From positions 1-64,000 of the forward strand of contig NZ_JASNRD010000017.1 in assembly GCF_030412015.1 (NCBI RefSeq): 64,000 bases of DNA, read 5' to 3'. This document shows, in pieces, positions 33,931 to 44,098 of the stretch. The DNA is from Massilia sp. YIM B02763 (GTDB lineage Bacteria > Pseudomonadota > Gammaproteobacteria > Burkholderiales > Burkholderiaceae_D). Under the pieces are notes generated by a model. The model saw only the letters and a list, made by a program, of their open reading frames with translations. It did no database searches and was not told the origin of the DNA. Position 1 is the stretch's first letter; each line of letters opens with the position of its first letter. Position numbers and translations under genes: made by a program.

Positions 33931-34540
33931 ACAGGCCGTCGTCCTCGGCGAGATCGTCCTCGTCGTCGTAGTAATGGATGTCCGCGATGAAGATCGTGCC
34001 CTGGTCGGCCTGCAGCTTCCAGGTGGTGTCCTGGTCCAGTAGCACGGCGTCGTAGCGCACCAGATTGATGCGCTGGTCGTCGCTGCACAGCTCCAGGCCC
34101 TCCCCCTCGGCCAGGAACAGCACGGTGACGTCGGCGCGCGCGACGAAGGTGGAATCGCCGTCCAGCACGCGCCGGCCGAAGCGGTGCCAGCAGCGGTCCA
34201 GGCGCGTCATCACGTTGAAGTCCGTGCTGGGGCCGCGGCTGAGCTTGGCCTCGACGCGCGACTCGCCGTCGAACGCGGCGACCGGGTCGGCCTTCGACAG
34301 CATGGTCGGCTCGCCGTCGATGTCCAGCGTCATGCCGTGGCCGTCGACCAGCACCAGCGTGCGCTCGACGCCGGGAAAGGCGGAGAACGGTCCGTCGGCG
34401 GCGACCGTGGCCAGGCTCACGCGCCAGTCGAAGGCGTCGAAACCGGCATCCTGCGGGAACACGGCGATTTCGGTCGTGCTGCCGCCGCCGTTCTTCCACG
34501 AGACCGGCGCCAGGCCGGCGAACGGAATCAGCATCGTCAT
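33923..34540 (-). CDS. hutD: HutD-family cupin-like protein
   Basis: A 205-residue protein of the HutD/Ves family. It has the typical N-terminus (IPFAGLAPVSWKNGGGSTTEIAVFPQ) with the conserved WKNGGG and TTEIA elements (given in parts), then FDWRVSLATVAADGPFSAFP and GVERTLVLVDGHGM. HutD limits flux or protects against high urocanate levels in Pseudomonas; its enzymology is unsettled. It lies between hutF and hutI, coupled to hutI by an 8-bp overlap. The acidic C-terminus (DDEDDLAEDDGLYD) is longer than usual. Confidence 0.92.
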   Translation of the reverse strand: MTMLIPFAGLAPVSWKNGGGSTTEIAVFPQDAGFDAFDWRVSLATVAADGPFSAFPGVERTLVLVDGHGMTLDIDGEPTMLSKADPVAAFDGESRVEAKLSRGPSTDFNVMTRLDRCWHRFGRRVLDGDSTFVARADVTVLFLAEGEGLELCSDDQRINLVRYDAVLLDQDTTWKLQADQGTIFIADIHYYDDEDDLAEDDGLYD

Positions 34541-34588
34541 GGTCGTTTCCTCCCCGCTCAGGTCAAAGCTGTCGTAAGCATAACCTGT

Positions 34589-35974
34589 TCAGGCGCCGCG
34601 CAGTTCACGTACGGCAGCAATATAGCGCCGCGCGATGCCGTCCTGGTCCGCGTGGCGGCCGCCGCGCACCACCCAGCGGCCGCCGGCGAGCACATCGCGC
34701 ACGAGGTTGTCGTTGCCGCAGAACAGGAAGCGGCCCAGCACGTCGTCCGCCCCGGCACCCGCCAGGTCGACGTGGTCCTCGTCCAGCACCAGCAGGTCGG
34801 CGCGCCGGCCGGGGACGAGACTGCCGACGGGCCGTCCCGCCGCCCGGGCGCCGCCGGCCAGCGCGCCCTGCCACAGGAAGGCGGCGACGTCGCGCTGCTC
34901 GGCGCCGACGGCGATGTTGCGGCGCTGCCGCTGCAGGCGCTGGCCGTATTCGAGCCAGCGCAATTCCTCGACCGGGCTCTGCGACACGTGGCTGTCGCTG
35001 CCGATGCCGAACCGTCCGCCGGCGGACAGGTAGGCTTCCAGCGGAAACAGCCCGTCACCCAGGTTGGCTTCCGTGGTCGGACACACGCCGGCAACGGCGC
35101 CGCTGGCCGCGAGGCCGGCCGTTTCATCCGCCGTCATGTGCGTCGCATGCACGAGGCACCAGCGCGCATCGACGTCTACTTGCTCCATCAGGTAGTCGAC
35201 GGGGCGCCGCCCCGTCGCATCCAGGCACTGCGCCACTTCGGCCTGCTGCTCGGCCACGTGGATGTGCAGGGGGCGATCCGGCGGCAGTCCCTGTACCAGC
35301 GCGCGGATCTGGGCAATGGACGCGGCGCGCAGCGAATGGGGCGCGGCGCCCACCTCGAGCTGCGGACCGCGCAACGGTTCCAGCGCCTCCACGATGCGCA
35401 GCACGTGCTCCGGGTCGCTGCGAAAGCGCCGCTGTTCCGGCTTCAAGGGCGCGTCGCCGAAGCCCGCATGCGCGTACAGCACGGGCAGCAGCGTCAGGCC
35501 GATGCCGGAAGCCTGGGCGGCCCGCGCGATGCGCAGCGCCATCTCCGCCGCCTGGGCATAGGGGGCCCCGCCGGCATCGCGGTGCAGGTAGTGGAATTCG
35601 CAGATCGCCGTATAGCCGTGGCGCAGGCACTCGACGTGCAGCTGCGCGGCGATCGCCTCGGCCTGCTCGGGCCTGATACGGCCGGCGAAGCGGTACATCA
35701 GCTCGCGCCAGGTCCAGAAACTATCCGGCCCCTCCACCGTGCCCTGCGCGGCCCGCTCCGTCAGCCCGCCCAGCGCGCGCTGGAAGGCGTGCGAATGCAG
35801 GTTGACCATGCCCGGCACGACATACGCCGCCTGCGGCACGCCGGCGGGCGCCTGCGCATCCGGCGCCACCCGCACCAGGTCGCCGCCGGCATCCCATGCC
35901 AGCAGCACGTCGCGCCGCCAGCCCTCGGGCAGCAGCGCATGGCGGGCGAACAGTGCGCTCGTGGGCACCGTCAT
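34589..35974 (-). CDS. hutF: Formimidoylglutamate deiminase
   Basis: A 461-residue amidohydrolase that converts N-formimino-L-glutamate to N-formyl-L-glutamate and ammonia. The metal site motif is MVNLHSHAFQRALGGLTERA (HxH with the FQR extension of HutF). HIHVAEQQAEVAQCLDATGR, LVHATHMTADETAGLAASGA and GIGSDSHVSQSPVEELRWLE complete the site. The start at 35974 overlaps the hutG stop as ATGA. Its presence together with HutG shows the five-step route, as in Pseudomonas, rather than the direct HutE route. Confidence 0.96.
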   Translation of the reverse strand: MTVPTSALFARHALLPEGWRRDVLLAWDAGGDLVRVAPDAQAPAGVPQAAYVVPGMVNLHSHAFQRALGGLTERAAQGTVEGPDSFWTWRELMYRFAGRIRPEQAEAIAAQLHVECLRHGYTAICEFHYLHRDAGGAPYAQAAEMALRIARAAQASGIGLTLLPVLYAHAGFGDAPLKPEQRRFRSDPEHVLRIVEALEPLRGPQLEVGAAPHSLRAASIAQIRALVQGLPPDRPLHIHVAEQQAEVAQCLDATGRRPVDYLMEQVDVDARWCLVHATHMTADETAGLAASGAVAGVCPTTEANLGDGLFPLEAYLSAGGRFGIGSDSHVSQSPVEELRWLEYGQRLQRQRRNIAVGAEQRDVAAFLWQGALAGGARAAGRPVGSLVPGRRADLLVLDEDHVDLAGAGADDVLGRFLFCGNDNLVRDVLAGGRWVVRGGRHADQDGIARRYIAAVRELRGA

Positions 35975-36759
35975 CGCCGCACCCACTCCAGCGCCGTGCC
36001 CAGCAATTGCCGCAGCAGCGGCTGCACCTGCGCCGCGACCTCGGGCCGGTAGTCGAACGGGGGTGCCTCGTCCATGTACAGGCACTGGCACATCTCGAGC
36101 TGGATCGCGTGCACGCCGGCGGCCGGATCGCCGTAGCGGCGCGTGATGTGGCCCCCCTTGAAGCGGCCGTTGAAGACGAAGGAGAAACGGTCCTGGGCGT
36201 TCGCGGCCTGGATCATCGCGCCTTCCAGCTGCAGCGAGCAGGACTTGCCGTCCGCGGTGCCGAAGTTCAGGTCGGGCAGGCGGCCCTCGAAGAAGCGCGG
36301 CACCCGGGACGCGATCGAATGCGCATCCCACAGGATCACCCTGCCGTGCAGCGCCAGCAGGCGGTCCAGTTCGGCGCGCAGCTGTTCGTGGTAGGGGCGC
36401 CAGTAGCGCGCCAGGCGCTGCGCCACCTCCGCGTCGTCCGGCTCCATCCCCGCGCGGTACAGGCGTTCCTTGCCGAACGTGTCAACGGGGCACAGGCCCG
36501 TCGTGTCCTGGCCCGGATACAGGTTGGTGTTTTCCGGCGGGCGGTTCAGGTCGATCAGGTAGCGCGACCAGCGCGCCGCCAGCATCGACGCGCCCATCTC
36601 CTCGGCAAAGGCGTACAGCGCGGCCAGGTGCCAGTCCGTGTCGGCGCGCGCCAGGGCGCACGGGGCCAGGCGCGCCGCGACGTCGTCCGGGATGTCGGTG
36701 CCCACGTGCGGCATCGACACGAGCAGCGGGACCTTGCCCGCCTTGAAGCTGTAATCCAT
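35971..36759 (-). CDS. hutG: N-formylglutamate deformylase
   Basis: A 262-residue FGase that hydrolyses N-formyl-L-glutamate to glutamate and formate, the last step of the five-step pathway. Motifs are VPLLVSMPHVGTDIPDDVAA, DLNRPPENTNLYPGQDTTG, ILWDAHSIASRVPRFFEGRL and HITRRYGDPAAGVHAIQLEM, all typical of FGase. It lies between hutH (44 bp upstream) and hutF (4-bp overlap). Confidence 0.96.
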   Translation of the reverse strand: MDYSFKAGKVPLLVSMPHVGTDIPDDVAARLAPCALARADTDWHLAALYAFAEEMGASMLAARWSRYLIDLNRPPENTNLYPGQDTTGLCPVDTFGKERLYRAGMEPDDAEVAQRLARYWRPYHEQLRAELDRLLALHGRVILWDAHSIASRVPRFFEGRLPDLNFGTADGKSCSLQLEGAMIQAANAQDRFSFVFNGRFKGGHITRRYGDPAAGVHAIQLEMCQCLYMDEAPPFDYRPEVAAQVQPLLRQLLGTALEWVRR

Positions 36760-36803
36760 CGCGGGTCCTCCTGTTGGTGGATCTATTGGTGGATCTCGTG
36801 GCG

Positions 36804-38366
36804 TCAGGGATGCAGGACGGCGAACAAATCCTTGCAGGCGGCCGACAATTCGCCGTCCATCACCATCGCGCGCGCCGCCTCGATGTCCGGCGCAAAGAAA
36901 CGGTCGGCATCGAAGGCCGGCACGCGCGCGCGCAGCCGCGCGTGCACGTGCTCCAGGTGCGCGGAGCTGGTGAGCGGACGGTGGAATTCGATCCCCTGGG
37001 CCGCGGCCAGCAGCTCGATGCCGACGATGACGCCGGTATTGTGCGCCATCTGGCCGAGACGGCGCGCCGCGAAGGTCGCCATGCTGACGTGGTCTTCCTG
37101 GTTCGCGGACGTCGGCAGGCTGTCGACGCTGGCCGGATGCGCCAGCGACTTGTTCTCCGAGGCCAGCGCCGCCGCCGTCACGTGGGCGATCATGAAGCCG
37201 GAATTCACGCCCGGCTCGCGCACCAGGAAGGGCGGCAGGCCGGACAGGGTCGCGTCGATCAGCAGGGCGATGCGGCGCTCGGCCAGCGCGCCGATCTCGG
37301 CGATGGCCAGCGCCAGCGTGTCCGCGGCGAACGCCACCGGCTCGGCGTGGAAGTTGCCGCCCGAGACCACCTCGGCGCGCGCCTGGCCGTCGTCGCCCAC
37401 GAAGATGAGGGGATTGTCGGTGACGGCGTTCGATTCCACCAGCAGCGTGCGTCCGGCCTGGCTGATCAAGTCCATCACGGCGCCCATCACCTGCGGCTGG
37501 CAGCGCAGGCTGTAGGGGTCCTGCACGCGTTCGTCGCCGACCAGGTGCGAGGCGCGGATCGCGCTGCCCGCCACCAGTTCGCGGTAGATCCGCGCCGCCG
37601 CGATCTGGCCCGGCTGGCCGCGCACGGCGTGCACGCGCGCATCGAACGGGGCGTCGCTGCCGCGCGCCGCGTCCAGCGACAGGGCGCCCGACACCATGGC
37701 CGCCTCCAGCAGGCGCTCGGCCAGGAACAGGCCGTGCAACGCCAGCGCCGTCGACACTTGCGTGCCGTTGATCAGCGCCAGGCCCTCCTTGGCCGCCAGC
37801 GTCACCGGTTCGATGCCGGCCGCCGCCAGCGCCGCGCGCGCATCCATCAGCGTGCCGCGCATGCGCACCTGGCCCACGCCCAGGATCGCCAGCGTCATGT
37901 GCGCCAGCGGCGCCAGGTCGCCCGAGGCGCCGACCGAACCCTGGGACGGGATCGCCGGCATGATGCCCGCGTTGTACAGCGCCACCAGCGTATCGACGAT
38001 CACGGGACGCACGCCGGAATAGCCGCGCGCCAGGCTGCCGATCTTGGTGAGCAGGACCAGGCGCACGACCTCGTCCGCCAGCAGCTCGCCCGTGCCGACG
38101 GCGTGCGACAGGATCAGGTTCTGCTGCAGCTGCTCCAGCTGCTCGGGCGGGATGTGGCGCTTGGCCAGCAGGCCGAAGCCCGTGTTGATGCCGTAGGCCG
38201 GGTCGCCCTTGGCGACGATGGCCTGCACGGCCGCGGCGGACGCCTCGATGGCGGCCCGCGCATGGGACGCCAGCGCGAGCTTGCCGTGCGCCGTCCAGGC
38301 GGCGCGCAGGTCGGCCAGCGCCAGTGCGCCGGGGTCGAGGGTCAGGTGGTGTTCTGGGTGGTTCAT
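36804..38366 (-). CDS. hutH: Histidine ammonia-lyase
   Basis: A 520-residue enzyme that deaminates histidine to trans-urocanate. The MIO cofactor triad Ala147-Ser148-Gly149 is in SVGASGDLAPLAHM. NTGFGLLAK, the VQDPYSLRCQPQVMGAVMD region and the NPLIFVGDDGQARAEVVSGGNF region (partial) are conserved. It lies 52 bp after hutU. Micro-repeats of TTGGTGGATCT sit in the short gap after its stop. Confidence 0.97.
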   Translation of the reverse strand: MNHPEHHLTLDPGALALADLRAAWTAHGKLALASHARAAIEASAAAVQAIVAKGDPAYGINTGFGLLAKRHIPPEQLEQLQQNLILSHAVGTGELLADEVVRLVLLTKIGSLARGYSGVRPVIVDTLVALYNAGIMPAIPSQGSVGASGDLAPLAHMTLAILGVGQVRMRGTLMDARAALAAAGIEPVTLAAKEGLALINGTQVSTALALHGLFLAERLLEAAMVSGALSLDAARGSDAPFDARVHAVRGQPGQIAAARIYRELVAGSAIRASHLVGDERVQDPYSLRCQPQVMGAVMDLISQAGRTLLVESNAVTDNPLIFVGDDGQARAEVVSGGNFHAEPVAFAADTLALAIAEIGALAERRIALLIDATLSGLPPFLVREPGVNSGFMIAHVTAAALASENKSLAHPASVDSLPTSANQEDHVSMATFAARRLGQMAHNTGVIVGIELLAAAQGIEFHRPLTSSAHLEHVHARLRARVPAFDADRFFAPDIEAARAMVMDGELSAACKDLFAVLHP

Positions 38367-38418
38367 GTGCTTCTCGTCTGGCTGGGCGCTATTGCTTGGA
38401 TGACTTGGATTGCTTGGA

Positions 38419-40134
<1,716 letters not shown>

Positions 40135-40173
40135 GGTCTGCTCCTCGACGGTTGACGGTCGAAGAGCAGTCTA

Positions 40174-40189
40174 GGTTGTCTATACAACC
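40174..40189 (-). promoter_or_regulatory. HutC operator in front of hutU
   Basis: GGTTGT-CTAT-ACAACC is a perfect inverted repeat around CTAT and contains GTCTATAC, which fits the GT-N-TA-N-AC consensus of the HutC branch of GntR regulators. It is the only such site seen in the window and lies where repression of hutU would occur. Confidence 0.75.
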
Positions 40190-40220
40190 ACGTCAATCCA
40201 TTTTGACGTCTTGTTTGCGC

Positions 40221-41915
40221 TTATTTTTTATACACCTGGCGGCCGGCGACCCAGGTTTCCAGCACGCCGGTCTTGTAGATATCGTAGGGCGACATCTTGA
40301 AGAGGTCGCGGTCGATGACGATGAAGTCGGCGTACTTGCCCGCTTCCAGCGTGCCCAGGTTCTTTTCCTGGTGGCCGGCCCAGGCGGCGTCCAGCGTGAA
40401 GCAGCGGAACGCTTCCTTCAGCGACATCTCCTGTTCCGGATACCAGCCCGCGATCGGCTGTCCGCCCGCGTCCTGGCGCGTGACGGCGGCGTGGATGCCG
40501 AAGAACGGGTTCGGCGCCTCGACCGGGAAATCGGAACCGCAGGCGATGCGCGAGCCCTGGGCCAGGAAGGTGCGCCAGGCGTAGGCGCCCTTGATGCGCT
40601 CGGATCCGACGCGCTGCTCGGCCATGTTCTTGTCCGAGGTCGCGTGGGTCGGCTGCATCGAGGGCACGATGCCGATCGTCTTGAAGCGCGGGATGTCGTC
40701 CAAGGTCACGATCTGGGCGTGCTCGATGCGGTGGCGCAGATCTTCACCATGATTCGCGCCATGGTTGGCCGGGATCTCCTTGGCGAAGGTATCCAGGATC
40801 TGGCGGTTGCCGGCATCGCCGATCGCGTGCACGTTGACCTGGTAGCCCTTCTTCATCGCCTTGCCGATCATCGCGTCGATCTGCTCGTTGGTGTTGAACA
40901 GCAGGCCGTGCGAGTGCGGATCGTCGCTGTACGGCGCCAGCAGCGCGGCGCCGCGGCTGCCCAGCGCGCCGTCCGAATACAGCTTCACGGCGCGCAGCGC
41001 GTACATGTCGTGGCCGTAGGTCTCGAGCGGGCCGTTCTTCGACAGCTGGTCGAAATCGGGGCCGGTGCCGCCGATCATCGCGTAGATGCGGGCGGTGAGC
41101 TTGCCGTGGTCGGCGTAGTCGCGGTACAGCTTGTCCTGGGCGACGGTGATGCCGGCGTCGTGGGCGCTCGTGAGGCCCACGCTGGCCATCTTCTGCAACG
41201 CCTTGTCGAGCATGGCGCGGCCATCCTGCTCGGTCGGCTGCGGCAGCACTTTCTTCATGAGGTCCTGGGCCGCGTCGACCAGCACGCCGGTGGCGACGCC
41301 GTTCGCATCGCGCACGATCTTGCCGCCGACCGGATCCGGCGTCTTGTCCGTGATGCCGGCCAGCGCCAGCGCGCGGCTGTTGGCCCAGCCGGCGTGGCCG
41401 TCGACGCGCTCGAGCCACACGGGGCGATTGCTCACGACACCGTCGAGTTCCTTGGCCGTCGGGAAGCGGCCCAGCTTCCAGTTTTCCTGGTTCCAGCCGC
41501 GCCCGCGCAGCCAGGCCTTCGCATCGCCGCGCGCATTCGCCTTGTCGTAGTCGCCGATCGCCTTCAGCGCTTGCGGCAGCGAGGTGGTGGCGGAGAGGTC
41601 GAGCCGGGTCAGCATCTCGCCCAGGCCGAACACGTGGCCGTGCGCATCGATGAGGCCCGGCAGCACGGTGCGTCCCTGCATGTCGACGTGCTTCGCCTTG
41701 GGCGCCTTCGCCGCCACCGCCCGCGCCGTCCCGACCGCGACGATGCGGCCCTTGTCGTCGAACGCCAGCGACGCGAACTGGACGACGTCGCCCTTCGCAT
41801 TGAGCGTGTAGCCGTTGGCATTGTCGATCACGGTATCGGCATTCGCCGCCGCGATCGCGCCGCAGGACGCGAGGACGAACAGGGAACAGTGCAGGGAAAG
41901 CTGGCGCAAGCGCAT
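40221..41915 (-). CDS. Exported YtcJ-like amidohydrolase
   Basis: A 564-residue metal-dependent hydrolase of the amidohydrolase_3/YtcJ type. The signal peptide (MRLRQLSLHCSLFVLASCGA) contains a possible lipobox LASC. The metal site begins LPGLIDAHGHVFGLGEMLTR, and later motifs are NVHAIGDAGNRQILDTFAKE, HRIEHAQIVTLDDIPRF and ACGSDFPVEAPNPFFGI. The ATG at 41915 follows GGAG by six bases; an upstream ATG has no such site. The substrate is unknown. It is upstream of hutU in the same direction but outside the HutC-controlled unit. Confidence 0.9.
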   Translation of the reverse strand: MRLRQLSLHCSLFVLASCGAIAAANADTVIDNANGYTLNAKGDVVQFASLAFDDKGRIVAVGTARAVAAKAPKAKHVDMQGRTVLPGLIDAHGHVFGLGEMLTRLDLSATTSLPQALKAIGDYDKANARGDAKAWLRGRGWNQENWKLGRFPTAKELDGVVSNRPVWLERVDGHAGWANSRALALAGITDKTPDPVGGKIVRDANGVATGVLVDAAQDLMKKVLPQPTEQDGRAMLDKALQKMASVGLTSAHDAGITVAQDKLYRDYADHGKLTARIYAMIGGTGPDFDQLSKNGPLETYGHDMYALRAVKLYSDGALGSRGAALLAPYSDDPHSHGLLFNTNEQIDAMIGKAMKKGYQVNVHAIGDAGNRQILDTFAKEIPANHGANHGEDLRHRIEHAQIVTLDDIPRFKTIGIVPSMQPTHATSDKNMAEQRVGSERIKGAYAWRTFLAQGSRIACGSDFPVEAPNPFFGIHAAVTRQDAGGQPIAGWYPEQEMSLKEAFRCFTLDAAWAGHQEKNLGTLEAGKYADFIVIDRDLFKMSPYDIYKTGVLETWVAGRQVYKK

Positions 41916-41981
41916 CGGGGTCTCCGTTAATGAGGGCAAACGACGAGTGTAGCGAAATTTACACGCCGGTCAATCCACATC

Positions 41982-42837
41982 AAACCGGGGTCAGAGCCGG
42001 GGTCAGAGCCCGATTTTTGAAAATAGCCCATGAGATTGAGCTTCATCGATGAGGAAATGGCGAAACGCTATAGGTTGCTGACTCTGCCTATTCGCCATCA
42101 ACATGCCATGCCACGCCCGATTCGCACTATCATCCCCGATGTACCCTTGCATATCATCCAGCGCGGCAATAACCGAGTACCGTGCTTTGCACACACGTCT
42201 GACTATTTGGTTTATCTCGACATATTGCGCGAATGCGCACATGACAGCGACTGTGCCATTCATGCATATGTGCTGATGACCAATCACGTCCATCTACTGC
42301 TGACGCCTGGAGACGGGGAAGGCCCCAGCAATCTGATGCAGCGTCTTGGTCAGCGGTACGTGCAGTACTTCAATCGTCGCCATCGTCGCACCGGAACATT
42401 GTGGGAGGGGCGCTTTCGCTCCTGCTTGATACTGGATACGCGCTATCTGATGGCGTGCCATCGGTATATTGAACTTAATCCCGTACGCGCTGGAATGACT
42501 AACTGTCCTGCGGACTATAACTGGTCGAGCTATCGAACAAATGCACTGGGTACCGACAGCCTGCTCCTTAAGCCGCATACGCTTTACACCAATTTGGGAA
42601 GCGATCAATCCACCCGCCAAGCTGCCTACCGAAGTTTTTTCGGAATTGATCTTTCCCAGGATATGCTGGAAGAAATTCGCTACGCCAGCAACAGTAGTCG
42701 GCCACTGGGCGTAGCAGCTGCAGAAAATACTGAGTCGGACAAAGTGCAACTTGCAACTGCACTGCCTGCAGACAGAAAAAATTAGTCAGATGCTATTTCC
42801 AAAAATCGGGCTCTGACCCCGGCTCTGACCCCGGTTT
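41982..42837. mobile_element. RAYT-type element bounded by 46-bp inverted repeats
   Basis: The left end (41982-42027) and right end (42792-42837) are exact inverted copies except for one base. Each contains GGGGTCAGAGCC twice in tandem, followed by CGATTTTTG. Inside is one gene for a tyrosine (Y1) transposase. The element lies between the amidohydrolase and ada genes and its right end supplies part of the ada stop codon. Its base composition is less GC-rich than the neighbours. Confidence 0.88.
42108..42785 (+). CDS. REP-associated tyrosine transposase (IS200/IS605-like Y1 family)
   Basis: A protein of about 225 residues. MPRPIRTIIPDVPLHIIQRG is the normal RAYT start. The HUH-type motif is in YVLMTNHVHLLLTP, followed by RYVQYFNRRHRRTGTLWEGR and RYIELNPVRAGMT with the catalytic Tyr region. 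ATGs at 42030 and 42057 in the same frame would give longer versions; the second has a GAGGAA just before it. RAYT proteins cut and move single-stranded REP hairpins. Here the inverted repeats flank its own gene. Confidence 0.88.
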   Translation: MPRPIRTIIPDVPLHIIQRGNNRVPCFAHTSDYLVYLDILRECAHDSDCAIHAYVLMTNHVHLLLTPGDGEGPSNLMQRLGQRYVQYFNRRHRRTGTLWEGRFRSCLILDTRYLMACHRYIELNPVRAGMTNCPADYNWSSYRTNALGTDSLLLKPHTLYTNLGSDQSTRQAAYRSFFGIDLSQDMLEEIRYASNSSRPLGVAAAENTESDKVQLATALPADRKN

Positions 42838-43909
42838 AGCTTTTCTCAAGCTCGCGGTCCAGCAATGCCCGCTTGCGTTCCACGCCCCACCGGTAGCCCG
42901 AGATCGCGCCGTCGTTGCGCAGCACGCGGTGGCAGGGGATGGCGATTGCCGCGGGATTGGCGGCGCAGGCGCCGGCGACGGCGCGGACGGCGGACGGCTG
43001 TCCCACGCGCGCGGCCAGCTCGGTATAGCTGATCGTCTCGCCGGGCGGGATGCGGCGCAGCGCGTCCCACACGCGCTGCTGGAACACGGTGCCGCGCACA
43101 TCCAGCGGCAGGTCGAACACGGCGCGCGGCGCGTCGACGAAGGCGATGACCCGGGCCAGCGTGTGCGCGAAATCGGGCGAGGCGGGCGCCAACGCGGCGT
43201 TCGGGAAACGTCCGCGCACATCCTCGACCAGCGCCGCTTCATCGTCGCCGATCAGGATTGCGCAAATGCCTGTCGCGGTCGACGCCACCAGCACGGTCCC
43301 CAGCGAACAGGCGCCCAGCGCATAGGCGATGGTCTCGCCTTCCCCGCCCTTGCGATAGCGCCCCGGCGCCATGCCCAGCTGCTGTCCCGCCGCCGCATAG
43401 AACGGCGCGCTGGACTGCCAGCCTGCCGCATAGAACGCGTCGGTGACGGGCGCGCCCTGCGCCAGCGCCTGGCGCACGCGTTCGGCGCGGCGCGCGGCGG
43501 CATAGGCTTTCGGCGTGATGCCGGTATGGGCCTTGAATACGCGGTGGAAGTGGAAGCGGCTCATGCCGCAGGCGCGCGCCAGCGTATCGAGGTCCGGCAG
43601 TTTGTCGGCGACGTCGGCGGCGGCCTCGATCAGGCGGCAGGCCTGCGCCACCGCGGCGGCCTGGCGCTGGGCCAGCGGCGGCTGGTCCGGCTTGCAGCGC
43701 AGGCAGGGACGGAAGCCGGCCGCCTCCGCTTCCGCGCAGCTGGCGTGGAAGGCGACGTTGGCGCGCCGTGCGCCGCGCGAGGCGCACGAGGGACGGCAGT
43801 ACACGCCGGTGCTGCGCACCGAATAATAGAACCGGCCGTCGGCCGCCGGTTCGCGCCGCTGCACGGCGTCCCAGCGGGCGTCGTCGCTGGCGTAGTCTGG
43901 CTGGTCCAT
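42836..43909 (-). CDS. ada: Bifunctional Ada: methylphosphotriester sensor, AraC activator and O6-methylguanine methyltransferase
   Basis: A 357-residue Ada. The N-terminal zinc domain has C38, C42, C69 and C72 (GVYCRPSC; FRPCLRC) at the same numbers as in E. coli Ada, C38 being the phosphotriester acceptor. An AraC HTH domain follows (LDTLARACGMSRFHFHRVFK; YAAARRAERVRQAL). The C-terminal methyltransferase domain has AIPCHRVLRNDGAISGYRWG with acceptor C326. The stop codon overlaps the end of the RAYT element by two bases. It repairs alkylation damage and activates the adaptive response. Confidence 0.96.
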   Translation of the reverse strand: MDQPDYASDDARWDAVQRREPAADGRFYYSVRSTGVYCRPSCASRGARRANVAFHASCAEAEAAGFRPCLRCKPDQPPLAQRQAAAVAQACRLIEAAADVADKLPDLDTLARACGMSRFHFHRVFKAHTGITPKAYAAARRAERVRQALAQGAPVTDAFYAAGWQSSAPFYAAAGQQLGMAPGRYRKGGEGETIAYALGACSLGTVLVASTATGICAILIGDDEAALVEDVRGRFPNAALAPASPDFAHTLARVIAFVDAPRAVFDLPLDVRGTVFQQRVWDALRRIPPGETISYTELAARVGQPSAVRAVAGACAANPAAIAIPCHRVLRNDGAISGYRWGVERKRALLDRELEKS

Positions 43910-44098
43910 GGCATCCCTCTCGAGCGTATATGTATGTGTATGCATAGATCGGTTGCGAATCCGTGGCGCCATCGTAGCGATCTTCATGGGGTGCGTCATC
44001 CCGGCTCTTGCTTTCGAATTGGCGCTGCCGGACAATCCGTTCCGGATACGGCGCCGCGGCGGCGCATGAAACGAGTATGAAGCGGGCACGAACCGGGC

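Noticed and set aside
36766..36803. TTGGTGGATCT tandem copies between hutG and hutH as operator sites
   Set aside because: Only two copies in a short intra-operon gap with no dyad; the clear HutC site is at hutU.
43921..43960. HutC operator before hutC (GTATGTGTATGC stretch)
   Set aside because: It has TA-rich alternating sequence but not a proper GT-N-TA-N-AC dyad.
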